Source of the DNA: Leeuwenhoekiella nanhaiensis
GTDB taxonomy: Bacteria > Bacteroidota > Bacteroidia > Flavobacteriales > Flavobacteriaceae
Assembly: GCF_002744755.1 (NCBI RefSeq)
Contig: NZ_KZ319288.1
Coordinates: forward strand, 496,001-560,000
DNA length: 64,000 nucleotides
Direction of reading: 5' to 3'
A program made the translations under genes and the position numbers. Below the pieces are notes generated by a model. The model had not been told where the DNA came from. It saw only the letters and a list, made by a program, of their open reading frames with translations, and ran no database searches. Of the stretch, positions 26,127 to 33,737 are shown in pieces (positions within the stretch are counted from its first letter, which is position 1; each line of letters opens with the position of its first letter).

Positions 26127-26600
26127 ATGAATATTAAACTGCTTTGCATCGGCAAAACCGACGACCGCAATCTGGATGAACTCATCGCTGTTTATACCAA
26201 ACGGCTCAAGTTTTACGTGAACTTTGAATTTGAAATCATTCCCGATCTTAAGAAGACCAAAAACCTTTCGGAAGAACAACAAAAAGAAAAGGAAGGCGAA
26301 CTCATTCTGAACAAACTACAGCCGCAAGACGAACTCCTATTGCTTGATGAAAACGGAAAGGACTTTAGCAGTGTAAAATTTGCAGATTACCTTCAGAAAA
26401 AAATGAACAGCGGGATTAAAACTCTGGTCTTTGTAATCGGCGGACCCTATGGTTTCTCACCTCAGGTTTATGCCGCCGCCCGCGGAAAAGTATCTCTGTC
26501 AAAAATGACATTTTCCCATCAAATGATTCGGCTTTTTATGACCGAGCAGGTGTATCGTGCGTTTACGATTTTAAGGAATGAACCTTACCACCACCGGTAA
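26127..26600 (+). CDS. rlmH: 23S rRNA (pseudouridine1915-N3)-methyltransferase
   Basis: A 157-residue SPOUT-class methyltransferase that modifies pseudouridine 1915 in helix 69 of 23S rRNA, using S-adenosylmethionine. It starts MNIKLLCIGKTDDRNLDEL, and the knotted cofactor site is visible as VFVIGGPYGFS and the C-terminal LSKMTFSHQMIRLFMTEQVYRAF ending RNEPYHH, all strongly conserved in RlmH. It is transcribed alone; upstream of it, 25911-26126 is an A/T-rich divergent gap without clear motifs. Confidence 0.96.
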   Translation: MNIKLLCIGKTDDRNLDELIAVYTKRLKFYVNFEFEIIPDLKKTKNLSEEQQKEKEGELILNKLQPQDELLLLDENGKDFSSVKFADYLQKKMNSGIKTLVFVIGGPYGFSPQVYAAARGKVSLSKMTFSHQMIRLFMTEQVYRAFTILRNEPYHHR

Positions 26601-26627
26601 TTGTTATTTGTTAATGGTTAATAGTAA

Positions 26628-26701
26628 CAGTATCAGTGAGCAGTCACAGTAAGCAGTATCAGTGGGCAGTCACAGTAAGCAGTATCAGTAGGCAGTTAGT
26701 G
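26628..26701 (+). repeat. Tandem 26-base CAGT-rich repeat
   Basis: Two nearly identical 26-base units lie at 26628-26653 and 26654-26679 (one base differs) and a diverged partial third at 26680-26701. Each unit contains CAGTATCAGT followed by GCAGTCACAGTAAG. The surrounding 26601-26820 gap has no gene; a 12-base palindrome CTAAACGTTTAG sits at 26727-26738. Confidence 0.85.
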
Positions 26702-26820
26702 AAAATAGGATTATAAATATTGAATGCTAAACGTTTAGTGCAAAGTAAAAAATGTAGTTGTATAATTCTCAAAATAACTCAATAATCAAAACCCCATTGA
26801 CAATTAACTTATAACACCCC

Positions 26821-27330
26821 TCACCTTTTACGCTCAATGGGAACCCAAATTTCCTCTTCAGACTCGGGATGTTCGGGACCGTAGTACTTTTCGCCCAGGC
26901 GTTCAAAATGAGCCCGATCGTCAAGCTGGTAATCTGATTGTGGAAGCCAGGTGGCGTAGATGTAGTTAGAAGTTTCTACAAATTGTTTAACCGGCCCCAC
27001 GTGCGTAAAAACAGCGTAAAGTCCACCAGCCAAAACCTTAGTCTGCATTCCTTCAGGCACCATGTTGAAATTTTCAACCTCAACAGCTGCCCAGCGCTCA
27101 AACTCCGTTTCCCGGGTAAATTCTTCCACTTTAAACCCGAATGGATACACCTGCATGGAGTAAAACCCGGAATCTACGCGATTCACAATTTCTTTATGTC
27201 TGCTCATAAAATCCTTCCACAAGGCAGCGGTATCATCAAAGGAAAGCGTTGTGGTAACGCATTTGCCAATGAGTTTACGTGGTTCCACTTCGACTAGTTC
27301 AGGAGTTAATTTTTTAGAAGGATTGGTCAT
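26821..27330 (-). CDS. GyrI-like/AraC effector-binding domain protein
   Basis: A 169-residue free-standing GyrI-like small-molecule-binding domain. The start ELVEVEPRKLIGKCV, the middle FYSMQVYPFG and AAVEVENFNMVPEGMQTKVLAGGLYAVFTHVGPV (key part LAGGLYAVFTHVGP), the helix FVETSNYIYATWLPQS and the C-terminal EEEIWVPIERK are the usual family blocks. There is no DNA-binding domain, so it is not a regulator on its own. An upstream in-frame ATG at 27372 exists, but the ATG at 27330 (MTNPSKKLTPELV) gives the usual family length. Ligand unknown. Confidence 0.85.
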   Translation of the reverse strand: MTNPSKKLTPELVEVEPRKLIGKCVTTTLSFDDTAALWKDFMSRHKEIVNRVDSGFYSMQVYPFGFKVEEFTRETEFERWAAVEVENFNMVPEGMQTKVLAGGLYAVFTHVGPVKQFVETSNYIYATWLPQSDYQLDDRAHFERLGEKYYGPEHPESEEEIWVPIERKR

Positions 27331-27645
27331 AGTTGTAAAATACTGATTTTCTTTCAATTTCAAACTGTTCAATTGCGTCTACCATTGAGAACTAGTTTAA
27401 AACTTGGCCTTTCTTTAACCTAAAGACTAATTCTAAACTCCTAATATTGAATGATCAAAAAATAAATACTATGGAAGGCCACAAACTCATCAAACGCTTT
27501 TTTCCTTTTACCACAGCTATGCAAATAGGCTATTATGCCGTGCGATATGCTGATAAAAATAAGGAAACACTTAAAAAGTATTACATTAAGCATAAAGGCC
27601 ATTAGAATATGCGGGTTAAAATTAGAATCAATTATGGTCTATATT
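27331..27645. other. 315-base region with no well-supported gene
   Basis: Lies between the divergent start of the GyrI-like gene and the 3' end of a - strand gene. It is A/T-rich. It contains a six-base inverted repeat (TCTTTA at 27412, TAAAGA at 27421) and one candidate 44-codon reading frame (27471-27605) listed separately. I see no RNA gene or terminator. Confidence 0.6.
27471..27605 (+). CDS. Candidate small protein (44 residues)
   Basis: An ATG-started frame of 44 codons preceded by an A-rich stretch, as is usual for starts in this phylum. The product is basic and has a protein-like composition: MEGHKLIKRFFPFTTAM, then QIGYYAVRYADKN and a Lys/Tyr/His-rich end KKYYIKHKGH. No signal peptide or membrane segment. 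I do not recognise it. It may be a real small gene, a remnant of a larger one, or chance; there is no clear -7 box directly upstream. Confidence 0.35.
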   Translation: MEGHKLIKRFFPFTTAMQIGYYAVRYADKNKETLKKYYIKHKGH

Positions 27646-28023
27646 CTAAAATCCATCTTCGATCTTGTACTTCAACCGATTCTTGCCAAAGATGGAAGCA
27701 TAGGTTTGTCTCCAGATCAGGACATCTCTGTCATCTATTGATTTACAGATAAGCACTTTATGATCTATAAAAACTGTTCCGGGCCAAGGGGGAAAAGCTA
27801 TGGGAGGTCTATTATTCCTTTTAAAAGGATTTCTTTTGATACTCGTTGAATCTGGCGTACTCAATTCGATTAGAATTAAATTTTGTGATTCACAGTATTT
27901 TATAGCATCCAGTAAATGATCAGAATAATAAAAATAAAAAGCACCAAAAAACCGAAAGCCGAAAGAAAGTATCAGGAGTATAAATCCTAGAACAAAAAGT
28001 ATACTAATGGTTTCCTGAAGCAT
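27646..28023 (-). CDS. Membrane-anchored hypothetical protein
   Basis: A 125-residue protein with one long N-terminal membrane helix (TISILFVLGFILLILSFGFRFFGAFYFYY) and a soluble rest containing NNRPPIAFPPWPGTVFIDHK and two short beta strands. I do not recognise a family. It begins 26 bases after the end of the sterol-desaturase-like gene on the same strand, so it is likely the second gene of that operon; whether it helps that enzyme is unknown. Confidence 0.6.
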   Translation of the reverse strand: MLQETISILFVLGFILLILSFGFRFFGAFYFYYSDHLLDAIKYCESQNLILIELSTPDSTSIKRNPFKRNNRPPIAFPPWPGTVFIDHKVLICKSIDDRDVLIWRQTYASIFGKNRLKYKIEDGF

Positions 28024-28049
28024 ATTTTTTTAGTCCGGTTAAACTTAGT

Positions 28050-29003
28050 TCACTCCGCCAATTCCAATTCGAGCTGTTCAAGCCTGTGCTCTTCCCGTAA
28101 TTGACGACGCTGTTGTTTTATGGTAAGTGTACTCCCGTCGTGGCTCCATCCCGGAGGTCCAAAAATATACATCCATTTGTCTCTGAATTTGGGTGACTTT
28201 TTGGTGTCTTGCCAGATGTCTTTATACTCGTGGGTAAGAATAATTAACGGATTGTAACTGTTTGGAGCGTGTGTGACTCCGTATTCGATATCAATATCGT
28301 CATCGAGCTCTTTAAACGTTCCAAACATACGGTCAAAAATATTGAGGAATCCGCCGTGATTTTTATCCATATACTCCAAATTTCGGGCGTGATGCACCTG
28401 ATGCATGGTATGCGTATTAAAAACTTTATCGATGATACCCAGTTTTGGTACAAATTGCGAATGCAGCTGAAACTGCCAAAGCGCTTCAATCCCCAGGCAG
28501 ACCACTAACATTTCGGGCGGAAAACCAATAGCGACAATCCACACATAAAATAAAGGTTTGTAGAAAATGGTAAACCAGCCGTTACGCACGGCGGTTCCTA
28601 AATTGAAATTGTCTGACGAGTGGTGTACGATATGTGCGGCCCAAAAAAAACGGACCATATGATTCTGCCGGTGAAACCAGTAATACGAGAAATCATCTGC
28701 AAGCTGACAGAGAATCCACACATACCAGGCGTAGCCAAAGGACTCCCAGCCCATAATATTCTGCCGAACCCCATCAACCATTGGGTTGAACAATTCATAC
28801 ACCCAGTTAAAAAGCAGAATAACCGTTATGGTTTTTATGAGCGGAGCAATCAGTGTTGACCCCACTCCCATTGTAAGACTGGCAGCAAGATCTTTCCAGT
28901 TGTAAATATGGTCGTGATCGCTGTGCTTACTGTAGGTGAGCTCGACTAAAATTAATCCTAAAAAGCAGGGAACTCCGTAAATCAACGGGTTTGTAAAATC
29001 CAT
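28050..29003 (-). CDS. Sterol desaturase/fatty acid hydroxylase superfamily protein
   Basis: A 317-residue integral membrane di-iron enzyme. The three His boxes of the superfamily are present: HRQNH, HIVHHSSDNFN (HxxHH) and HTMHQVHHARN, with a further His after NHGG. Four or more membrane helices surround them. Superfamily members hydroxylate or desaturate lipids using oxygen; the substrate here cannot be read, and a carotenoid or fatty acid is as likely as a sterol. The C-terminal tail is charged (KQQRRQLREEHRLEQLELELAE, shown in part as EEHRLEQLELELAE). Followed by a small membrane-protein gene. Confidence 0.88.
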   Translation of the reverse strand: MDFTNPLIYGVPCFLGLILVELTYSKHSDHDHIYNWKDLAASLTMGVGSTLIAPLIKTITVILLFNWVYELFNPMVDGVRQNIMGWESFGYAWYVWILCQLADDFSYYWFHRQNHMVRFFWAAHIVHHSSDNFNLGTAVRNGWFTIFYKPLFYVWIVAIGFPPEMLVVCLGIEALWQFQLHSQFVPKLGIIDKVFNTHTMHQVHHARNLEYMDKNHGGFLNIFDRMFGTFKELDDDIDIEYGVTHAPNSYNPLIILTHEYKDIWQDTKKSPKFRDKWMYIFGPPGWSHDGSTLTIKQQRRQLREEHRLEQLELELAE

Positions 29004-29177
29004 AAAGTGGGCTTAGGCGCTAAACATACCGAATGCCGGGCACAATCCCATCTAATTATCCAATAAATCTTAAAAATTTGTGAAATATTCTAATCTCAGG
29101 ACCAAAGACTAACTATAATTGAAAAATTAGCAACAACTAAATTCTTTTAGTTTCTGATTATTAACGATTTATAAGAC

Positions 29178-29951
29178 TTAAAGCTTTTTGGCTTCTTCCC
29201 AGAATACATCCATTTCTCTAAGGGTCATATCGCGTAAATCCTTATTTTTTTCTTTGGCCTTAGCCTCCAAATATTGAAAACGTTTTATAAACTTTTTATT
29301 TGTGCGCTCGAGTGCGCTCTCAGGATCTACTTTTAAAAACCGAGCGTAGTTGATCATCGAGAATAAAACATCGCCAAATTCGGCCTCAATTTTTTCCGGA
29401 TCCTGAGCGTTTACTTCCTCTTGCAATTCTGCGAGTTCTTCCTGTAACTTTTCAAAAACCTGTTGGGGTTCTTCCCAGTCAAAGCCTACTCCCGCCACTT
29501 TATCCTGAATGCGACTGGCCTTAACCAGAGCCGGCAGGGATTTTGGCACGCCTTCAAGCACCGATTTTTTTCCTTCTTTAAGTTTTAGATTTTCCCAATT
29601 ACGCTTAACGTCTTCTTCATTTTCTACATCTATATCGCCGTAAATATGTGGATGCCTTGATATGAGCTTTTCGCAGATTCCGTTAGCAACATCTGCGATA
29701 TCAAAATCGCCGGTCTCGCTGCCTATTTTTGCATAAAACACAATGTGCAACAGCAAATCACCCAACTCCTTTTTAACTTCACCAAGATCATTATCGAGAA
29801 TGGCGTCGCCCAACTCATAGGTCTCTTCAATAGTAAGATGCCTTAAAGTCTGTATCGTTTGCTTGCGATCCCAGGGACATTGCTCGCGCAATTCATTCAT
29901 TATGGTGAGCAGGCGGTCTATGGCTTGCAGTTGATCTTCTCTCGTATTCAT
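29178..29951 (-). CDS. mazG: Nucleoside triphosphate pyrophosphohydrolase MazG
   Basis: A 257-residue MazG with two helical domains. The first has EETYELGDAILDNDLGEVKKELGDLLLH (key part EETYELGD and KKELGDLL, the EExxE-ExxD metal site); the second has LQEELAELQEEV and EAEFGDVLFSMINYARF. The opening QAIDRLLTIMNELREQCPWDRKQT is the usual MazG start. It hydrolyses nucleoside triphosphates to monophosphates and pyrophosphate, for nucleotide-pool cleaning or control of (p)ppGpp effects. A TAACTTTA -7-like sequence lies 39 bases before the ATG. Confidence 0.93.
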   Translation of the reverse strand: MNTREDQLQAIDRLLTIMNELREQCPWDRKQTIQTLRHLTIEETYELGDAILDNDLGEVKKELGDLLLHIVFYAKIGSETGDFDIADVANGICEKLISRHPHIYGDIDVENEEDVKRNWENLKLKEGKKSVLEGVPKSLPALVKASRIQDKVAGVGFDWEEPQQVFEKLQEELAELQEEVNAQDPEKIEAEFGDVLFSMINYARFLKVDPESALERTNKKFIKRFQYLEAKAKEKNKDLRDMTLREMDVFWEEAKKL

Positions 29952-30060
29952 TTTCTGGAAAAATTCAGGTCTAAGACCTATTTAAACTATAAAGTTAGGC
30001 ATCTTGCCACATTAACGTTCGTACTGACCAAATCAATTTAGATCCTGATTTGATTTCAAA

Positions 30061-30097
30061 AAAAAAACCACAATCTGAATATTCAAATTGTGGTTTT
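30061..30097 (-). terminator. Terminator of the DUF5606 gene
   Basis: AAAACCACAAT (30064-30074) pairs with ATTGTGGTTTT (30087-30097). On the - strand a run of T follows the stem. It lies 18 bases after the stop at 30115. Confidence 0.85.
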
Positions 30098-30114
30098 TTG
30101 TGCGTTTCAAACGC

Positions 30115-30660
30115 TTATTTTTTACGGGCTGCAGTGCTTTTTGCAGTACCTCCTTTTTTAGCGGAAGAGGATTTTGGTGCAGCTTTAGTTGCGGCAGGCT
30201 TCGCTTTTTCGGTTTTAGGAGCTGCTTTAGCGGCAGGCTTTTCCTTGGGTTCTTCGGCCGCTTGCTCTTCTTCTTTTTGAGCAGGAAGCAAATCGTTTTC
30301 CTGTAGCAAATTATACCATTGTATTACTTTCTTAATATCACTGGCATACACGCGGTCTTCATCAAAGTTTGGAAGAATTTCGAAGAAATACGCCTCCAAC
30401 TCATCTTTAGACCCTTTATGGTCAATGGCTTTACCTCCGTTTTCTTTTTCAGCTATTTTAGCAAAAACCTCACGCAAGGGAGTTTCTCCATCTAAAGTAT
30501 AAATAGAAATTTCTGAAAGTACACTCACGTTGTGGCGCAGACCTACCGGCATTTTCTTTCCGTCTGTAAGGGACTCTGCAATGAAACCCGTGCGGGTTTG
30601 TGCACGTAAATGATATAAACCGGGTTTACCAGAAATTGAAACTATTTTATCTAAACTCAT
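30115..30660 (-). CDS. DUF5606 protein with a Lys/Ala-rich tail
   Basis: A 181-residue protein. Residues 1-125 are the DUF5606 domain (DKIVSISGKPGLYHLRAQTRTGFIAESL split as SISGKPGLYHL, then VLSEISIYTLDGETPL and YASDIKKVIQWYNLLQEN). From about 130 the chain becomes Glu/Lys-rich and then a low-complexity histone H1-like tail of Lys, Ala, Pro and Ser (AAKAAPKTEKAKPAATKAAP). Such a tail suggests nucleic-acid or acidic-surface binding, but that is an inference. The domain is common in Bacteroidetes and of unknown function. The gene is 120 bases downstream of def and has its own terminator. Confidence 0.88.
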   Translation of the reverse strand: MSLDKIVSISGKPGLYHLRAQTRTGFIAESLTDGKKMPVGLRHNVSVLSEISIYTLDGETPLREVFAKIAEKENGGKAIDHKGSKDELEAYFFEILPNFDEDRVYASDIKKVIQWYNLLQENDLLPAQKEEEQAAEEPKEKPAAKAAPKTEKAKPAATKAAPKSSSAKKGGTAKSTAARKK

Positions 30661-30780
30661 ACGTTTTATTTAACCGCTTTAAACGGGATTACTATGTTAA
30701 TGCTATTTTGAATAAGGGGGCAAATATCTAGGCTCTTTTTTAATTTTCAAAATAAATAAAGCACGCCTATCTGATTTTAA

Positions 30781-31368
30781 CTATCGCAGCTTGATGTCCG
30801 GGAAACGCATGCGGTAATCTGCATTGACCTTACCCTTGCTGATGTTACCCAGTTTGTTTTTAATAATGCGTTTTTTAAGGCTGCTCAGTTTGTCTGTAAA
30901 CAGTACACCTTCAATATGATCGTACTCGTGTTGAATCACGCGGGCCAGCAAACCATCAAATTCTTCAATGTGCTCATTAAAATCGGCATCCTGGTATTTG
31001 ATCTTGATATTCGGGCATCTGAACACATCTTCATTCACGCCCGGAATACTGAGACAACCCTCATTAAATGCCCATTCATCACCGGTTTCTTCTAAAATTT
31101 CAGGATTGATAAACGGTTGCTTAAAGCTTTTTAATCGTTCTTGTTCGGCCTCGCTTAAATCTTCATCATCAGCAAAAGGGGTGGCATCTACCACAAACAA
31201 TCGAATAGAGCGGCCTATTTGCGGTGCTGCCAGACCTACACCGCTGGCACCATACATAGTCTCAAACATATTTTCGATCAACTCATCAAGACCGGGATAA
31301 TCTGGTGTTATGGGCTCTGCTTTTTTTCTAAGTACGGGATCTCCGTAAGCCACTATAGGTAAAATCAT
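30781..31368 (-). CDS. def: Peptide deformylase
   Basis: Removes the N-formyl group from nascent proteins. The 195-residue enzyme has all three motifs: GVGLAAPQIG (43-52), EGCLS (103-107, with the metal-binding Cys105) and HEYDH (147-151, both His as ligands and Glu148 as catalyst). The start MILPIVAYGDPVLRKKAEPI is standard. It is 43 bases downstream of ruvX on the same strand; the two are probably co-transcribed. Confidence 0.96.
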   Translation of the reverse strand: MILPIVAYGDPVLRKKAEPITPDYPGLDELIENMFETMYGASGVGLAAPQIGRSIRLFVVDATPFADDEDLSEAEQERLKSFKQPFINPEILEETGDEWAFNEGCLSIPGVNEDVFRCPNIKIKYQDADFNEHIEEFDGLLARVIQHEYDHIEGVLFTDKLSSLKKRIIKNKLGNISKGKVNADYRMRFPDIKLR

Positions 31369-31411
31369 ATCTACTGGTTACTTTTTAAAACCCAAAATGG
31401 GCGCTTCAGGC

Positions 31412-31819
31412 TTATTGATTGTACAAATAAGATTGAAGTATAATGGTCGCACTTATTTCATCAAGAAGTGCTTTGTTTTTACGTTGTTTCTTTTTCATTC
31501 CGCCATCAAGCATCGACTGTGCCGCCATTTTAGAAGTAAACCGCTCATCCACACGTTTGATAGGAATACTGGTTATTTTTTCTAAGCTTTCGCGAAATTT
31601 CTGAATGTTTGCTTCCACATCAGAAGCTACATTATTGAGGCGTTTTGGTTCCCCTAAAATTATCAAAGCCACATCTTCGGTCTCCAGATACTTTTTTAGA
31701 AACGGAAGCAATTCTGAAGTATTTACAGTCGTCAAACCCGAAGCGATAAGCTGTAGCTCATCGGTTACCGCAATACCGGTGCGTTTGGTACCATAATCTA
31801 ATGCCAGAATGCGAGCCAT
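31412..31819 (-). CDS. ruvX: RuvX/YqgF family putative Holliday-junction resolvase
   Basis: A 135-residue RNase H-fold protein of the YqgF/RuvX family, involved in pre-16S rRNA end processing and possibly Holliday-junction resolution. The first strand carries the catalytic Asp in ARILALDYGTKRTGIAVTD, followed by IILGEPKRLN and the late Asp of KRVDERFTS. The frame opens at 31849, but MARILALDYG at 31819 is the conserved start, and a promoter box at 31839-31832 lies between the two. It leads the operon with def. Confidence 0.92.
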   Translation of the reverse strand: MARILALDYGTKRTGIAVTDELQLIASGLTTVNTSELLPFLKKYLETEDVALIILGEPKRLNNVASDVEANIQKFRESLEKITSIPIKRVDERFTSKMAAQSMLDGGMKKKQRKNKALLDEISATIILQSYLYNQ

Positions 31820-31831
31820 GTAAATTTTTGG

Positions 31832-31864
31832 CAAAAGTAAGGTATTCAACTAAGATGAACCAAA
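31832..31864 (-). promoter_or_regulatory. Promoter of ruvX-def
   Basis: On the - strand TTTG (31864-31861) and TACTTTTG (31839-31832) are 21 bases apart, close to the Bacteroidetes consensus. The -7 box ends 12 bases before the ruvX ATG. Confidence 0.6.
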
Positions 31865-31993
31865 AACTCGGCTGCTATGACCCAAAATTAAATAGAACCG
31901 CTGTGTTCATTTCATATATCTAAACTTCTGAAGGCTATCTTGGGTTTTTCAAAACTGCTGGGTTATCTTTAGCCCCGCAAAGTAATCTACCTT

Positions 31994-32055
31994 GAGGCAA
32001 GCCCTCGAGGAATTCTTTAAAACTGAATTTTTAATTTCGAGGCAAGCCTCAGAGG
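31994..32055 (+). repeat. Pair of GAGGCAAGCC hairpin repeats upstream of dapD
   Basis: GAGGCAAGCCCTCGAGG at 31994-32010 and GAGGCAAGCCTCAGAGG at 32039-32055 are near copies 45 bases apart; each can form a small GAGG/CCTC hairpin. They lie in the 284-base ruvX-dapD gap. The rest of the gap is A/T-rich with one TATCTTTA box at 31964. Confidence 0.7.
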
Positions 32056-32060
32056 TACTA

Positions 32061-32068
32061 TACCTTTG
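32061..32068 (+). promoter_or_regulatory. -7 promoter box of dapD
   Basis: TACCTTTG, a match to TAnnTTTG, 36 bases before the dapD ATG and directly after the second GAGGCAAGCC repeat, which would fall in the -10 to -30 spacer and -33 region. Confidence 0.5.
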
Positions 32069-32103
32069 GCTTTGCCAATAAAAAAGTAAACCAACCTTAC
32101 AAC

Positions 32104-32919
32104 ATGCAACAGGTAAAAAATCTTATTGAAGCAGCGTGGGAAGATCGCTCGTTATTACAGGACCAAGTCACTCAGGATGCGATACGCGAAGTGATTGAAC
32201 TTTTAGACGGAGGCACCCTGCGCGTTGCAGAACCCGATGGTGATGACTGGAAGGTAAACGAATGGGTTAAGAAAGCCGTAGTGCTCTACTTCCCTATTCA
32301 AAAAATGGAAAAACTGGAAGTGGGTATTTTTGAATACCACGATAAAATGCCGCTTAAACGCGGGTATCAGGATAAAGGAATACGTGTGGTACCTCACGCA
32401 GTGGCCCGCCACGGAGCCTATATCTCTAAAGGGGTGATTATGATGCCCAGTTATGTAAACATCGGTGCTTATGTAGATGAAGGTACTATGGTTGACACCT
32501 GGGCAACTGTAGGTAGCTGTGCACAAATAGGTAAAAATGTACACCTTTCGGGAGGTGTGGGTATAGGCGGAGTTTTAGAGCCTTTACAGGCTGCTCCGGT
32601 AATCATAGGTGACAATGCATTTATTGGTTCACGCTGCATCGTCGTTGAAGGTGTACGCGTAGGCAAAGAAGCCGTTTTGGGTGCTAATGTGGTGCTTACC
32701 GCTTCAACTAAAATCATTGACGTTACCGGCGACGAGCCTAAAGAAACCAAAGGCTATGTTCCACCACGCTCTGTGGTTATTCCGGGAAGTTATACTAAGA
32801 AATTTGCTGCCGGTGAGTATCAGGTGCCCTGTGCGCTGATCATTGGTACCCGTAAAGAAAGTACCGATAAGAAAACCTCGCTTAACGACGCGTTACGTGA
32901 GTATGATGTGGCGGTGTAA
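32104..32919 (+). CDS. dapD: 2,3,4,5-tetrahydropyridine-2,6-dicarboxylate N-succinyltransferase
   Basis: Succinylates tetrahydrodipicolinate using succinyl-CoA in the lysine/diaminopimelate pathway. The 271-residue protein has the N-terminal helical domain, then a left-handed parallel beta-helix of hexapeptide repeats from about residue 105 (ISKGVIMMPSYVNIGAYV, TWATVGSCAQIGKNVHLSGGVGIGG in part, GDNAFIGSRCIVVEGVRVG) and the usual C-terminal IPGSYTKKFAAGEYQVPCALI strand in pieces. A terminator follows 27 bases on; the gene is monocistronic. Confidence 0.95.
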   Translation: MQQVKNLIEAAWEDRSLLQDQVTQDAIREVIELLDGGTLRVAEPDGDDWKVNEWVKKAVVLYFPIQKMEKLEVGIFEYHDKMPLKRGYQDKGIRVVPHAVARHGAYISKGVIMMPSYVNIGAYVDEGTMVDTWATVGSCAQIGKNVHLSGGVGIGGVLEPLQAAPVIIGDNAFIGSRCIVVEGVRVGKEAVLGANVVLTASTKIIDVTGDEPKETKGYVPPRSVVIPGSYTKKFAAGEYQVPCALIIGTRKESTDKKTSLNDALREYDVAV

Positions 32920-32931
32920 GCTACTTTCTTT

Positions 32932-33693
32932 CTAAAACATCTTTTTAAAACGCTGCTTGCAGCGTTTTTTTTTGATCTTTTTCCGCTGAAATGACCTGCT
33001 TGACTCTGATAAAAGCGATTCGGTTAGCTGTGGAGAAGCCCCGTATAATGATGCGTACTCTTTTGCCATTATGCGAATCATTGTCTTAGAAAGCCACAAA
33101 CGTCTAAAGTTGTGCAGACGTTCTTTCAGGCTCAATTTCTTAAAACCCATGCGGTTTAAGTCTATCAGGTAAAATTGATAGGATCCGGGAGATTCCTTTT
33201 TTATCAATGTATTGCCCGGCGAGTGATCCTGAAAAACGATCTGATTTTCGTGCAACTTGTAAGTAAAAGCAGTCATTTGACGTAAGATTAGCTCCCGTTC
33301 GGGCCACTTTGGATTGTGAATCAAATCCCGAAAGTCAAAGTCATATTCCAGATGTACCGAAATATAAAAGCTTTCACCAAGACCTGCATTGAGCTCTTCG
33401 TAATAAGCCACCGGGGTTGGAGTTTGCAGTCCGTTTTTGATTAAATAATTGGCGTATTCGTAAGATCTTTTGGCCTTTCCGGCTCTCAAATACCTGTAAA
33501 CAATAGCATTAAACCAACCGGGGTTTTTAAACTGTTTGATATTAAAAACAGTTCCATTAAGGTTGATTTTTTTAATCGTATTGCGCTTTCCTTTGGTTAC
33601 ATATTCCCCTTGTGTATCAAAATCCTGTAGCGTTGTGAGCAATTGCTCGCGATAACTTTCAAAATCGGGATTAAGAACAAAATTGATACGCAT
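32932..33693 (-). CDS. WaaP/Kdo-kinase-like lipopolysaccharide kinase
   Basis: A 253-residue small protein-kinase-like enzyme of the lipopolysaccharide-kinase type. The catalytic loop is FQDHSPGNTLI (Asp and Asn present) and the metal-binding motif is IDLNRMGF, in place of DFG. The glycine-rich N-lobe is degenerate, as usual in this group. It probably phosphorylates a Kdo or heptose sugar of the lipid A-core. The frame opens at 33714; the ATG at 33693 (MRINFVLNPDFESYR) is preferred because it gives the conserved start. Its last codons, a poly-Lys stretch, coincide with the dapD terminator hairpin. Divergent from the GT9 gene. Confidence 0.82.
   Translation of the reverse strand: MRINFVLNPDFESYREQLLTTLQDFDTQGEYVTKGKRNTIKKINLNGTVFNIKQFKNPGWFNAIVYRYLRAGKAKRSYEYANYLIKNGLQTPTPVAYYEELNAGLGESFYISVHLEYDFDFRDLIHNPKWPERELILRQMTAFTYKLHENQIVFQDHSPGNTLIKKESPGSYQFYLIDLNRMGFKKLSLKERLHNFRRLWLSKTMIRIMAKEYASLYGASPQLTESLLSESSRSFQRKKIKKKRCKQRFKKMF
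32947..32973 (+). terminator. dapD terminator lying inside the kinase gene
   Basis: AAAACGCTGC (32947-32956) pairs with GCAGCGTTTT (32959-32968) and is followed by eight or nine T on the + strand. It overlaps the last codons of the convergent kinase gene (stop at 32932). Confidence 0.85.
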
Positions 33694-33737
33694 GTAAATT
33701 TTAATAACTCTCAAAAAAGAAATACTTTGCGAAGGTA

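Noticed and set aside
26628-26701. Short repeats as a possible CRISPR array
   Set aside because: The units are directly adjacent without spacers of unique sequence and no cas genes are in the window.
31850-32103. Riboswitch upstream of dapD
   Set aside because: Only two short hairpins are visible; no lysine- or other known aptamer consensus can be recognised.
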